A stretch of 64,000 nt of DNA. Origin: JANPIX01 sp031425195. GTDB taxonomy: Bacteria > Pseudomonadota > Alphaproteobacteria > Rhodobacterales > Rhodobacteraceae. The position numbers and the translations under genes were made by a program. The stretch lies in NCBI GenBank assembly GCA_031425195.1, contig JANPIX010000004.1, positions 1-64,000 on the forward strand. The letters run 5' to 3'. This document shows positions 34,386 through 42,518 of this stretch, one piece after another (position 1 is the first letter of the stretch; each line of letters opens with the position of its first letter). The notes under the pieces are model-generated. The model made no database searches. It worked only from the letters and a program-made list of their open reading frames with translations, and was not told where the DNA came from.

Positions 34386-35570
34386 TCAGCCTTTCCTGTT
34401 GCGTCGGTCGACCAATGCCGTCGCGTGTCTGCGCGCAAGATGGTCTGCTGCCTGCACCTCCTCAAGGGTGTCGGCGGCTTTTCCAAGGCGTGTCTCGGCC
34501 GAAACCTTGTCGAGCGTGTCTTCAACCACCGCCGCCATATCGGAAAAACCGATGCTTCCGGCCAGAAAATGATCCAGCGCGATTTCCTTTGCCGCGTTGA
34601 AAACAGCACCTGCCGTGCCCCGCACCGCCATCACATCGCGGCACAGGCGCAGGGCCGGATAGCGTGCAAGATCAGGCGCGCGAAAGGATAATTGGGCGAT
34701 TTCCGCAAAATTCAGCCGCGCAATCGGCAGCTCCGCGCGCGCGGGCCAGTTCAGCGCATAGCCGATGGCGTGGCGCATATCGGGCGCACCCAGATGGGCC
34801 ATGATCGCACCGTCGCGGAAACCGACCATCGAATGGATCAGGCTTTCGGGATGAATGATCACTTCGATTTGATCAGGTTCGACCCCAAAAAACTCGCGTG
34901 TTTCGATCACTTCAAGTGCCTTGTTGAACATTGACGCGGAATCGATGGTGATCCGCGCGCCCATCGACCAGTTCGGATGGGCCAGCGCCTCGGCCACTGT
35001 CGCCTGCGCCAACCGGTCAAGCGGCCAGTCCCGCAACGCCCCGCCCGAGGCGGTCAGGATGATCCGTTCGACGGCACCGATGTCTTCGCCCGTCAGCGCC
35101 TGAAAGATCGCGGAATGTTCGCTGTCCACGGGCAGGATGCGCGCGCCGTTGGCGGCAGCCGTGGCCATCATCAGGGGGCCCGCCGTGACAAGGCTTTCCT
35201 TGTTGGCCAGCGCCAGCGTCGCCCCGCGCAGCAGCGCACGCAAACCGGGTTCCAGCCCCGCCGCACCGACAATCGCGCTCATCACCCAGTCGGCAGGCCG
35301 GTCCGCAGCCTCGGCAATGGCGGCGGCACCTGACGCGGCGTCCACCCCCGACCCCGACAAGGCGTCACGCAACGCAGGAAGGCAGTCGTCGTGCGCCGTC
35401 ACCGCGACGTCCGCACGCAGGGCGCGGGCCATCTGCGCCAGACGCGCCACATTGCGGCCGCCGGTCAGGGCACAGGTGTGAAACCTGTCAGCCCCCCCGG
35501 CCCGCATCACAAGATCGAATGTGCTTTCGCCAACAGACCCGGTCGCGCCGAAAATCGCGATGGAACGCAT
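34386..35570 (-). CDS. dxr: 1-Deoxy-D-xylulose 5-phosphate reductoisomerase
   Basis: 394 residues. It converts DXP to 2-C-methylerythritol 4-phosphate using NADPH, the committed step of the MEP isoprenoid pathway. NADPH site GATGSVG (8-14), the substrate/metal region LPVDSEHSAIFQ, ILTASGGALRDWPLDRL, and HPNWSMGARITIDSASMFNK; all catalytic segments are intact. Its product feeds UppS, encoded in the same block. The start at 35570 (MRSIAIFGATG) is the family start. It is 4 bases downstream of cdsA. Confidence 0.97.
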   Translation of the reverse strand: MRSIAIFGATGSVGESTFDLVMRAGGADRFHTCALTGGRNVARLAQMARALRADVAVTAHDDCLPALRDALSGSGVDAASGAAAIAEAADRPADWVMSAIVGAAGLEPGLRALLRGATLALANKESLVTAGPLMMATAAANGARILPVDSEHSAIFQALTGEDIGAVERIILTASGGALRDWPLDRLAQATVAEALAHPNWSMGARITIDSASMFNKALEVIETREFFGVEPDQIEVIIHPESLIHSMVGFRDGAIMAHLGAPDMRHAIGYALNWPARAELPIARLNFAEIAQLSFRAPDLARYPALRLCRDVMAVRGTAGAVFNAAKEIALDHFLAGSIGFSDMAAVVEDTLDKVSAETRLGKAADTLEEVQAADHLARRHATALVDRRNRKG

Positions 35571-35574
35571 TGCG

Positions 35575-36384
35575 TCAGGGCCCTGCCGACAGGGGAAGAG
35601 GCAGCGGCGCAAACAGGCCCAGAACCACGACGGCCACCACCGCCCCCGTCAGCGCATCGAACCTGTCCATCACACCGCCATGGCCGGGGATCAGGTTGGA
35701 ACTGTCCTTGACGCCCGAACGCCGCTTGATCCAGCTTTCCCCGATGTCGCCCATCTGCCCGGCAAATGCGACCACCGCCGACAGGATCACAAGCGTCCAA
35801 GGCGCCCCGACGAACACGACGAAAATGCCCCCCCAGGCAGCAGCCCCCACCCATCCCGCCACGGTTCCTGACCAGGTTTTCTTGGGGCTGATGGAAGGCC
35901 AGAATTTCGGCCCGCCCATCAGGCGACCCACGAAATAGCCAAGCACGTCAGACAGGATCACCAGCCCCACAAGCCACAGGATCGTGGTCGTCCCCACCGC
36001 GCCACGCAAATTGACCAGACCATAGCCCGCCACCATGATGGCCAACCCGGCCACCACCGCCAGCACTTTGTCGCGCCTTGGTGTCAGGGCCATCGACAGG
36101 GCGGGGATCAACAGAAATGGCGTTGCAAGATCTGCCGACAATGTGGAAGCCGCCACCACGCCCAAGGCCGCGAGAATGCCAAGCCCGGCCGCGTTGACAC
36201 GTTCGGTCACCGCGGGGGCCGTCATCCGCGCTAATTCCCAGAACATCACGGCGCACAGTGCCATCACCAGAACGCGGAACGTCGGGCCACCCAGCCAGAT
36301 TTCCGCCGCACCCACTGCCAGCATCACCGCAGCCGAGATGATCCGCGTGCGAAGATCACCCCAACGATTGCCGACAACGCTCAT
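35575..36384 (-). CDS. cdsA: Phosphatidate cytidylyltransferase
   Basis: 269 residues with about seven or eight membrane segments. It makes CDP-diacylglycerol for phospholipid synthesis in the inner membrane. The family signature near the C-terminus is present: GDIGESWIKRRSGVKDSSNL followed by IPGHGGVMDRFDAL, which carries the metal-binding Asp residues. SPKKTWSGTVAGW is another conserved block. The ATG overlaps the uppS stop by 4 bases. Confidence 0.95.
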   Translation of the reverse strand: MSVVGNRWGDLRTRIISAAVMLAVGAAEIWLGGPTFRVLVMALCAVMFWELARMTAPAVTERVNAAGLGILAALGVVAASTLSADLATPFLLIPALSMALTPRRDKVLAVVAGLAIMVAGYGLVNLRGAVGTTTILWLVGLVILSDVLGYFVGRLMGGPKFWPSISPKKTWSGTVAGWVGAAAWGGIFVVFVGAPWTLVILSAVVAFAGQMGDIGESWIKRRSGVKDSSNLIPGHGGVMDRFDALTGAVVAVVVLGLFAPLPLPLSAGP

Positions 36385-37121
36385 GCGCTGATCACCCCGC
36401 CAAACCGGCGCTCGCGTGTGCCAAAGCCGCCCACGATCCGCGCCAGTTCGTCAGGTGTGAAATCGGGCCACAAGGTTTCGGTGAACTCGTATTCCGAATA
36501 GGCCGATTGCCAGGGCAGGAAATTCGACGTCCGGGTTTCGCCGCTTGTGCGGATCACAAGGTCAGGGTCGGGAATGTCGGCAGTATCCAGCCGCGCCGAA
36601 ATCGCCTCGTCGCACACGTCTTCGGGTTTCAGTCGCCCTGAGGCAACATCGACGGCAAGCCGCTGTGTCGCGCGCACAATCTCGTCCCGCCCGCCATAGT
36701 TGATGGCGACCGTCAGGTTCAAACGGGTCAACCCCGCCGTCCGCGTCTCGATCCCGGACATGAGCCGTTGCAGTTTCGGGTCAAGACGGCTGCGATCTCC
36801 GATGAACCGCATCCGGACACCTTCAGCGGCCAGACGATCCGCCTCACGCTCGATATAGCGCGCAAAGATGGACATCAGGCCCAGAACTTCCTCGGTCGAA
36901 CGCTTCCAGTTCTCGGTTGAAAACGCATAGATCGTCAGCCAGCGGATACCGATATCCGGGGCACAGCGCACGATCTGCTTGACGCGTTCCGCACCCTTGC
37001 GATGGCCGACAAGCCGGGGCCAGCCCCTGTTGGTCGCCCAGCGACCGTTGCCGTCCATGATGATGGCCACATGGTCTGCCACACGCGGCGGCTTTCCAGT
37101 CGTTAGGTCCTTTGCGGCCAC
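36381..37121 (-). CDS. uppS: Isoprenyl (undecaprenyl) diphosphate synthase
   Basis: 246 residues. It condenses isopentenyl diphosphate units in cis to build the lipid carrier for peptidoglycan and O-antigen. The catalytic Asp23 lies in VAIIMDGNGRWA; other motifs are GHRKGAERVKQIVR, YAFSTENWKRS, NYGGRDEIVRA and the C-terminal DLVIRTSGETRTSNFLPWQS. The start is a GTG (37121) after AAGGGG. A short hairpin (GCCCA-TTT-TGGGC, 37136-37148) sits just before the ribosome binding site. Confidence 0.95.
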   Translation of the reverse strand: MAAKDLTTGKPPRVADHVAIIMDGNGRWATNRGWPRLVGHRKGAERVKQIVRCAPDIGIRWLTIYAFSTENWKRSTEEVLGLMSIFARYIEREADRLAAEGVRMRFIGDRSRLDPKLQRLMSGIETRTAGLTRLNLTVAINYGGRDEIVRATQRLAVDVASGRLKPEDVCDEAISARLDTADIPDPDLVIRTSGETRTSNFLPWQSAYSEYEFTETLWPDFTPDELARIVGGFGTRERRFGGVISA

Positions 37122-37175
37122 GTTTGCCCCTTGTTGCCCATTTTGGGCTTATCCTGCTTATGCACCCAAATGAAA

Positions 37176-37192
37176 AATTTTCGTCGAAAATT
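37176..37192. repeat. AT-rich 17-base palindrome between frr and uppS
   Basis: AATTTTCG and CGAAAATT flank a single central base. It is strikingly AT-rich for this genome. On the minus strand the second arm runs into TTTC, so it might act as a weak terminator 24 bases after the frr stop; it could equally be an operator for the uppS-cdsA-dxr part of the block. Confidence 0.4.
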
Positions 37193-37215
37193 CTTCGATA
37201 TCGCTGGCGTGATGA

Positions 37216-37782
37216 TCACACCTGCATGATTTCCGCCTGTTTCGTCTCAAGAACCCGGTCAACGGCGGCGATGGCCTTGTCGGTCAGGTCCTGCACTTCA
37301 TCCGACCACATCTTCTGGTCATCCTCACCCATGCCGGCATTCTTGGCCTTCTTGATCTGGTCCATCCCGTCACGCCGCACGTTGCGGATCGCGACCTTGG
37401 CGTTCTCCGCATAGCCAGCCGCCACTTTTGACAACTGACGACGACGCTCTTCGTTCAGTTCGGGAATAGGAAGGCGGATCAGCGGGCCGTCGACCACCGG
37501 GTTGATCCCGATACCCGAATCGCGGATGGCGCGTTCCACCTTGGCGATCATCGCCTTGTCCCACACGTTGATCACGACCATGCGTGGCTCCGGCACGTTC
37601 ACTGTGCCAAGCTGGTTGATCGGCGTCATCTGGCCGTAAGCATCCACCTGAATAGGGTCCACGATAGAGGCCGACGCCCTGCCCGTGCGCAACGTCGCAA
37701 ATTCGGTCTTGAGCGCGTTCATCGCCCCGTCCATCCGACGCTGGATCGCATCAAGGTCAATCTCAAGTTCGTCTTGCGCCAT
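37216..37782 (-). CDS. frr: Ribosome recycling factor
   Basis: 188 residues, the usual size. RRF splits post-termination ribosomes with EF-G. Family motifs: LRTGRASASIVDPIQVDAYG, QLGTVNVPEPRMVVINVWD, the core INPVVDGPLIRLPIPELNEE and RRRQLSKVAAGYAENAKVAI followed by RNVRRDGMDQIKKAK. GAGG lies 7 bases before the ATG at 37782; an upstream in-frame ATG at 37797 is less likely. It follows pyrH, as in most bacteria. Confidence 0.97.
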   Translation of the reverse strand: MAQDELEIDLDAIQRRMDGAMNALKTEFATLRTGRASASIVDPIQVDAYGQMTPINQLGTVNVPEPRMVVINVWDKAMIAKVERAIRDSGIGINPVVDGPLIRLPIPELNEERRRQLSKVAAGYAENAKVAIRNVRRDGMDQIKKAKNAGMGEDDQKMWSDEVQDLTDKAIAAVDRVLETKQAEIMQV

Positions 37783-37815
37783 GGGCGTCCTCATCAAGTA
37801 TCAACACGCTTTTGC

Positions 37816-37834
37816 ATCCTATAACAGGATGCGC
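37816..37834. repeat. Hairpin between pyrH and frr
   Basis: GCATCCT (37816-37822) and AGGATGC (37828-37834) form a perfect 7-bp stem with a 5-base loop in the 74-base gap. No T run follows on either strand, so it is an intercistronic stem-loop rather than a terminator, perhaps an mRNA processing or stability element. Confidence 0.5.
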
Positions 37835-37856
37835 CCCCGGTTTGTATAGGGGCCTG

Positions 37857-38594
37857 TCAGCGCTTGGCCTGAACCCGCGTATAGGTGCCCTGCCCGGCCA
37901 ATATGCCCCGGAACCCGCCCGGTTCATCCAGCGAAAAGACGATAATCGGCAGATCATTGTCCCGTGCCAGGGCAATCGCGCTCGCATCCATCACGCCCAG
38001 ATGTTTTTGCAGAACCTCGTCATAGGTCACCACGTCATAGCGTTTCGCATCATCATGGCGTTTGGGGTCCTTGTCGTACACGCCGTCAACCTTGGTTCCC
38101 TTGAAAATCGCCTGACAGGCCATTTCCGACGCACGCAGCGTGGCCGCCGTATCGGTCGTGAAATAAGGGTTACCCGTTCCCGCCGCAAAGATCACGACAC
38201 GCTTCTTCTCCAGATGGCGCACGGCGCGGCGGCGGATATAGGGTTCGCACACCTGATCCATCGGGATCGCCGAAATGACCCGCGTGTGGATGCCCAAAGC
38301 CTCCATCGAGGACTGCATGGCAAGCGCGTTCATCACGGTGGCCAGCATCCCCATGTAATCCGCCGTCGTCCGCTCCATCCCCTGCGCCGACCCTTGCAGG
38401 CCGCGAAAGATGTTGCCGCCGCCGATGACCATGCAGATTTCCACGCCAAGTTCATGCACCGATTGAACCTCGCGCGCGATGCGCTGCACGGTGGGCGGGT
38501 GAAGGCCGTAATTTTGATCCCCCATCAAAGCCTCGCCCGATATCTTGAGCATGACGCGTTCATAACGACGACCGGCGGGCAGTGAATGCGGCAT
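37857..38594 (-). CDS. pyrH: UMP kinase
   Basis: 245 residues. It phosphorylates UMP to UDP, feeding pyrimidine and UDP-sugar pools; hexameric and typically GTP-activated. Amino acid kinase motifs: VMLKISGEALMG, MVIGGGNIFRG, TADYMGMLATVMNALAM, AAGTGNPYFTTDTAATLRA and KVDGVYDKDPK. The ATG at 38594 (MPHSLPAGRRYERV) follows AAAAGGCC; an upstream ATG at 38618 is possible. It is the first gene of the long leftward block and is divergent from miaA. Confidence 0.96.
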   Translation of the reverse strand: MPHSLPAGRRYERVMLKISGEALMGDQNYGLHPPTVQRIAREVQSVHELGVEICMVIGGGNIFRGLQGSAQGMERTTADYMGMLATVMNALAMQSSMEALGIHTRVISAIPMDQVCEPYIRRRAVRHLEKKRVVIFAAGTGNPYFTTDTAATLRASEMACQAIFKGTKVDGVYDKDPKRHDDAKRYDVVTYDEVLQKHLGVMDASAIALARDNDLPIIVFSLDEPGGFRGILAGQGTYTRVQAKR

Positions 38595-38698
38595 GTGGGG
38601 GGCCTTTTTGGCTGGCATATGGTAGCGGGATGGTGACTGCGCCACAAAATGTCGTAAAACCGAAAGATATTCAACCTGTCCTTCAAGGGGGCAGGCCC

Positions 38699-39589
38699 AT
38701 GCCAAGGAACATCGTGCACCTTTTTCGTGACCTGCCCCCGGACCAACCTGTGCTGATTGCAGGCCCCACGGCCAGTGGCAAGTCCGGTCTGGCGCTGGAC
38801 ATCGCGGATCAGGGTGGCGGACTTATCGTGAACGCGGACGCGCTGCAGGTTTATGACTGCTGGCGCGTGCTCACGGCCCGGCCGGATCGAACCGATATGG
38901 CCCGCCGTCCCCACCGTCTGTACGGCCATGTTTCACGCGACGACCCCTATTCGGTTGGTCACTGGCTGCGCGATGTTGGCAACCTGATTGGAACCGGCCA
39001 AAGGCTGATCATCGTGGGCGGCACCGGGCTTTATCTTTCGGCCCTGACGACAGGTCTGGCCCCGATTCCCCCCATTCCCGCCGACATTCGCAAGACGGCT
39101 GACAACCTGCGCCTTGCGGGCGATTTGCCAGCCATGCTCGCCGAACTGGACCCGGACACGCTTTCCCGGATCGACACCCGCAATCCGGCCCGCGTGCAGC
39201 GCGCGTGGGAGGTGGCACAGTCAACGGGCCGGGGACTGGCCGCTTGGCAGCGTGACACCCCCGCGCCCCTGATTGACATCACCCAAGCCTGCGCCATCGT
39301 CCTGCAACCCGACCGCGACTGGCTTGGTGCGCGAATCGACCGGCGCTTTGACGCGATGATCCGCAACGGGGCGCTGGATGAGGTGCGCGCCAATCTGCCC
39401 CATTGGCAGCCCTCCGCGCCGTGGGCACAGGCCATCGGCGCGCCCGAACTCGTGGCGCACCTGCAAGGGAAGATGTCATTGGAAACCGCCACTGACGCCG
39501 CCAAGATCGCGTCAATGCAATATGCCAAGCGCCAGCGGACATGGTTTCGCAACCGCATGAAGGGCTGGCAATCGTACGCGCCACAATAA
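38699..39589 (+). CDS. miaA: tRNA dimethylallyltransferase
   Basis: 296 residues. It adds a dimethylallyl group to A37 of tRNAs reading U-starting codons. P-loop GPTASGKS at 22-29; substrate elements NADALQVYDCWRVLTARP (NAD in place of the more common NADS), VGGTGLYLSALTTGL, and the C-terminal YAKRQRTWFRNR. GGGGG precedes the ATG at 38699. It is divergent from pyrH with 104 bases between starts. Confidence 0.95.
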   Translation: MPRNIVHLFRDLPPDQPVLIAGPTASGKSGLALDIADQGGGLIVNADALQVYDCWRVLTARPDRTDMARRPHRLYGHVSRDDPYSVGHWLRDVGNLIGTGQRLIIVGGTGLYLSALTTGLAPIPPIPADIRKTADNLRLAGDLPAMLAELDPDTLSRIDTRNPARVQRAWEVAQSTGRGLAAWQRDTPAPLIDITQACAIVLQPDRDWLGARIDRRFDAMIRNGALDEVRANLPHWQPSAPWAQAIGAPELVAHLQGKMSLETATDAAKIASMQYAKRQRTWFRNRMKGWQSYAPQ

Positions 39590-39694
39590 GTTGTGGCCGG
39601 TTTGCGCCGCCACAGTCCTCTGACGGACGCGAGTTCAATGACCACCGTCATTGCCATTGGCCGCTTTTCGCCACCGCGCACCGCGATGCCAGAT

Positions 39695-39706
39695 TTCTCT
39701 TGAGAA
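39695..39706. promoter_or_regulatory. Inverted repeat upstream of the AraC-family gene
   Basis: TTCTC-TT-GAGAA lies 46-57 bases before the regulator's start, in the 162-base gap after miaA. The two 5-bp arms are perfect. The gap holds no gene that I can see. The position suits an operator for the regulator itself, but there is no other support. Confidence 0.25.
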
Positions 39707-39751
39707 TTCGCAAGATAGACGGTTTACCTGTCGTGTTCGAAAAGGCCAATT

Positions 39752-40564
39752 ATGACCCGCATAGACCCGCCCCTTGCCCCCGCATCGCAGCTTCGCCTCG
39801 TTGCCATTCCACGCCTCGCCGCCGGTGGCCGCTGGCGGGTGGAGGCGATGCGTTCAATCTCGGAACCCATGCTGTTGTGGTTCACCAAGGGTCAGGGGCG
39901 CATCACCATCGCGGGCGTCACGCGCGGCTATACCTCGCACAACTGCATCTTCATCCCGGCGGGCGTCATGCACGGCTTTGACGTGGGCCCGCAGGTGTTC
40001 GGCACGGCCGTGTTCTTCGGACGTGACACTGCCCTGACGCTGCCCCGCACCGCACAACACCTGCGGATCAGGGAAACGTTTCAGCAGCAGGAACTGAACA
40101 TCACGCTCGACAACATCCAGCGCGAACTTGAAAGCGACAGCCCGGCACATGATCGTGCGGCCCTTCACCATCTGGGCCTGCTTGGCGTCTGGCTTGAACG
40201 GCAGGTGGCCAAACAATCACCCGCCGACCAGCCGCGCAGCGATGCCGCCCGCAAACTTGTTGCCCGGTACACTGCCCTTCTGGAACGCGACTTCCGCTCG
40301 GGCATGGGCGTGGGCGATTTTGCCGCCGCCCTGGGCGTGACGGCCACCCACCTGTCGCGATGCTGCAACCTCACTTGTGGCAAACCCGCGTCAAGCCTGC
40401 TGCAGGATCGGCGTATCTTCGAAGCACGCAAACTTTTGTCCGAAACACGCCTGCCGGTGGGGCAGATTGCGGGCAATCTGGGCTTTGCCTCGCCCGCCTA
40501 TTTCACCCGCGCGTTTCAGCATCTGACAGGCCAGTCCCCCTCGGCATTCCGCCGGGCCACCTGA
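39752..40564 (+). CDS. AraC-family transcriptional regulator
   Basis: 270 residues. The N-terminal half is a cupin-like sensor domain (LLWFTKGQGRITIAGVTRGY, NCIFIPAGVMHGFDVG). The C-terminal 100 residues carry two helix-turn-helix motifs of the AraC/XylS family: GVGDFAAALGVTATHLSRCC, then ETRLPVGQIAGNLGFASPAY followed by FTRAFQHLTGQSPSAFRRA. It stands directly upstream of a peptide-type ABC importer on the same strand and is probably its regulator. The gap in front of the transporter has CCGTGC direct repeats at helical-turn spacing. Confidence 0.92.
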   Translation: MTRIDPPLAPASQLRLVAIPRLAAGGRWRVEAMRSISEPMLLWFTKGQGRITIAGVTRGYTSHNCIFIPAGVMHGFDVGPQVFGTAVFFGRDTALTLPRTAQHLRIRETFQQQELNITLDNIQRELESDSPAHDRAALHHLGLLGVWLERQVAKQSPADQPRSDAARKLVARYTALLERDFRSGMGVGDFAAALGVTATHLSRCCNLTCGKPASSLLQDRRIFEARKLLSETRLPVGQIAGNLGFASPAYFTRAFQHLTGQSPSAFRRAT

Positions 40565-40619
40565 CTTCGGTAAACAATGTCGCAAAAGCACCGATAACGG
40601 GCGAAACGCGACGTTGACG

Positions 40620-40660
40620 CCGTGCAAAAAACCGTGCGCAATGCGGAAAGCCAGCCGTGC
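40620..40660. promoter_or_regulatory. CCGTGC direct repeats before the ABC importer
   Basis: Exact CCGTGC at 40620-40625, 40632-40637 and 40655-40660. Start-to-start distances are 12 and 23 bases, close to one and two DNA turns. AraC-family proteins commonly bind such direct repeats. The array lies 87-127 bases before the substrate-binding protein start. Confidence 0.4.
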
Positions 40661-40746
40661 ATCAACGACGCGGCGGTTCAATGATACGTGGCTTGCAGCA
40701 CTCAACCGGGCGCGGGCCGAAAAAATGTTCTGTCAGGGAGACGACA

Positions 40747-42393
40747 ATGATCCATTCAACCCCACGCGCCGAACCGCTTCACCCGGCCGCGGAAATGTAT
40801 GTGGCCGAACTTGCTGCCGGCAAGTTGAGCCGCCGCGAATTTCTGACCCGCACCACGGCGCTGGGTGTGTCGGCAGCCGCTGCCTACGGCCTGATGGGGC
40901 TTGAGGCCCCGGTTGCGGCACAAGAGGCGAAGGTTGGTGGCATCCTGCGCATGGCGATGGAAACCAAGGCGCAGAAAGACCCGCGCCTGGCAGACTGGCC
41001 ACAGATTGCCAACGTCTATCGCGGCTGGCTGGAATACCTGATCCAGTACAACCCCGACGGCACCTTTGAAGGTCGCCTGCTGGAAAGCTGGGAAACCAAC
41101 GCTGACGCCACCGAATACACGCTCAAACTGCGTCCGGGCGTGAAATGGAACAATGGCGACGATTTCACCGCCGATGACGTGGTGCGCAATTTTGGCCGCT
41201 GGTGTGATGGCAGCGTCGAAGGCAACGCCATGGCGTCGCGTTTTCCGGGTCTGCAAACTGCCGCGACCGAAACCGAACCGGCAAAACTTCGCGACGGCGC
41301 CGTCACCGCTGTTGATCCGCTGACCGTGAAACTGTCGCTGTCTGCGCCCGATATTGCGATTGTCCCGAACGTCGCCGACTACCCCGCGGCCGTGGTGCAC
41401 TCCAGCCTCGCCGACGGGCAGGATCCGTCCACCAACCCGATCGGCACAGGCGCCTATCTGCCGGGTGAGATTGCCGTTGGCCAGAAGATGACGCTGGTTC
41501 GCAACGCAAACCACACCTGGTGGGGTGGCACACCGCCGCTCGACGAAATTCACTACATCGACTTCGGCACCGATCCTTCGGCCATGATCGCGCTTGCCGG
41601 TTCCGACGAAATCGACACGAACTACGAATCGACGGGCGAATTCATCGACATCCTCGATGGAATGGGCTGGAAGAAGATCGAGGCGGTGACTGCGGCAACC
41701 ATCGCCGTTCGCTTCAATCAGGCGTCGGATCTCTACAAGTCGAAAGAGGTTCGCGTGGCCCTGCAGGCCGCAGTTGACAACGCCGTGGTGCTTGAACTGG
41801 GCTATTCGGGTCTTGGCAAACCGGCGGAAAACCACCACGCCTGCCCGGTTCACCCGGAATACGCAGAACTGCCGCCGCAAGTCGTCGATCCGTCGCTGGC
41901 CAAACCTGCCCTCGAAGCGGCAGGCCTAGCGGAAGCAGAATTCGAACTGATCTCGCTCGACGACGCGTGGGAAGCGGCAACCTGTGATTCCGTCGCGGCC
42001 CAACTGCGCGACGCGGGCGTGAACATCAAACGGACCATCCTGCCCGGTTCGACCTTCTGGAACGATTGGCAGAAATACCCGTTCTCGGGCACCACATGGA
42101 ACCATCGCCCGCTGGCGGTTCAGAACATGTCGCTCGCCTATACGTCCACGGGGTCGTGGAACGAAACCGCAATGGCAAACCCCGAGTTTGATGGCCTGAT
42201 GGCTCAGGCTCTGGCGCTGGCCGATGCGGATGCGCGCCGCGAACTGATGGGCAAGATGGAAAAGATCATGCAAGACGAAGGCGTGATGGTGCAGCCGTTC
42301 TGGCGCTCGCTGTTCCGCCATTCGCGCGAGGGTGTGAACATCGACATGCACCCGTCGTTCGAACACCACCACTACAAATGGTCGATCGCCTGA
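40747..42393 (+). CDS. Peptide-type ABC transporter substrate-binding protein (Tat-exported)
   Basis: 548 residues, solute-binding protein family 5 (DppA/OppA type). The twin-arginine motif SRREFLTR (Arg29-Arg30) precedes a hydrophobic stretch and a cleavage region at VAAQE, so export is folded, through Tat. The mature part has the family's fingerprints: LLESWETNADATEYTLKLRP, GVKWNNGDDFTADDVVRNF, and DPSTNPIGTGAYLPGEIAVG. The 28-residue charged region before the twin arginines is longer than usual. GGGAGACGACA precedes the ATG. It is followed by a stable stem-loop and then the permease genes. Ligand unknown. Confidence 0.92.
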   Translation: MIHSTPRAEPLHPAAEMYVAELAAGKLSRREFLTRTTALGVSAAAAYGLMGLEAPVAAQEAKVGGILRMAMETKAQKDPRLADWPQIANVYRGWLEYLIQYNPDGTFEGRLLESWETNADATEYTLKLRPGVKWNNGDDFTADDVVRNFGRWCDGSVEGNAMASRFPGLQTAATETEPAKLRDGAVTAVDPLTVKLSLSAPDIAIVPNVADYPAAVVHSSLADGQDPSTNPIGTGAYLPGEIAVGQKMTLVRNANHTWWGGTPPLDEIHYIDFGTDPSAMIALAGSDEIDTNYESTGEFIDILDGMGWKKIEAVTAATIAVRFNQASDLYKSKEVRVALQAAVDNAVVLELGYSGLGKPAENHHACPVHPEYAELPPQVVDPSLAKPALEAAGLAEAEFELISLDDAWEAATCDSVAAQLRDAGVNIKRTILPGSTFWNDWQKYPFSGTTWNHRPLAVQNMSLAYTSTGSWNETAMANPEFDGLMAQALALADADARRELMGKMEKIMQDEGVMVQPFWRSLFRHSREGVNIDMHPSFEHHHYKWSIA

Positions 42394-42409
42394 TCGACGT
42401 CGTGATCGG

Positions 42410-42435
42410 GGCGCGTGGGCATTTGCCTGCGCGTC
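42410..42435 (+). repeat. Intercistronic stem-loop after the substrate-binding protein gene
   Basis: An 11-bp GC-rich stem with three G-U pairs (42410-42420 with 42425-42435) closed by an AUUU loop, starting 17 bases after the stop codon. No T run follows. Such stem-loops commonly protect the binding-protein mRNA and lower expression of the permease genes downstream. Confidence 0.7.
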
Positions 42436-42518
42436 GCCTTCCACAACTCTTCTGCCTTCGCAGCCTTGTAGCAAAACCTCTTCGTTTGGCCTGATCGGCA
42501 AACGGGAAAGGATCAGCC

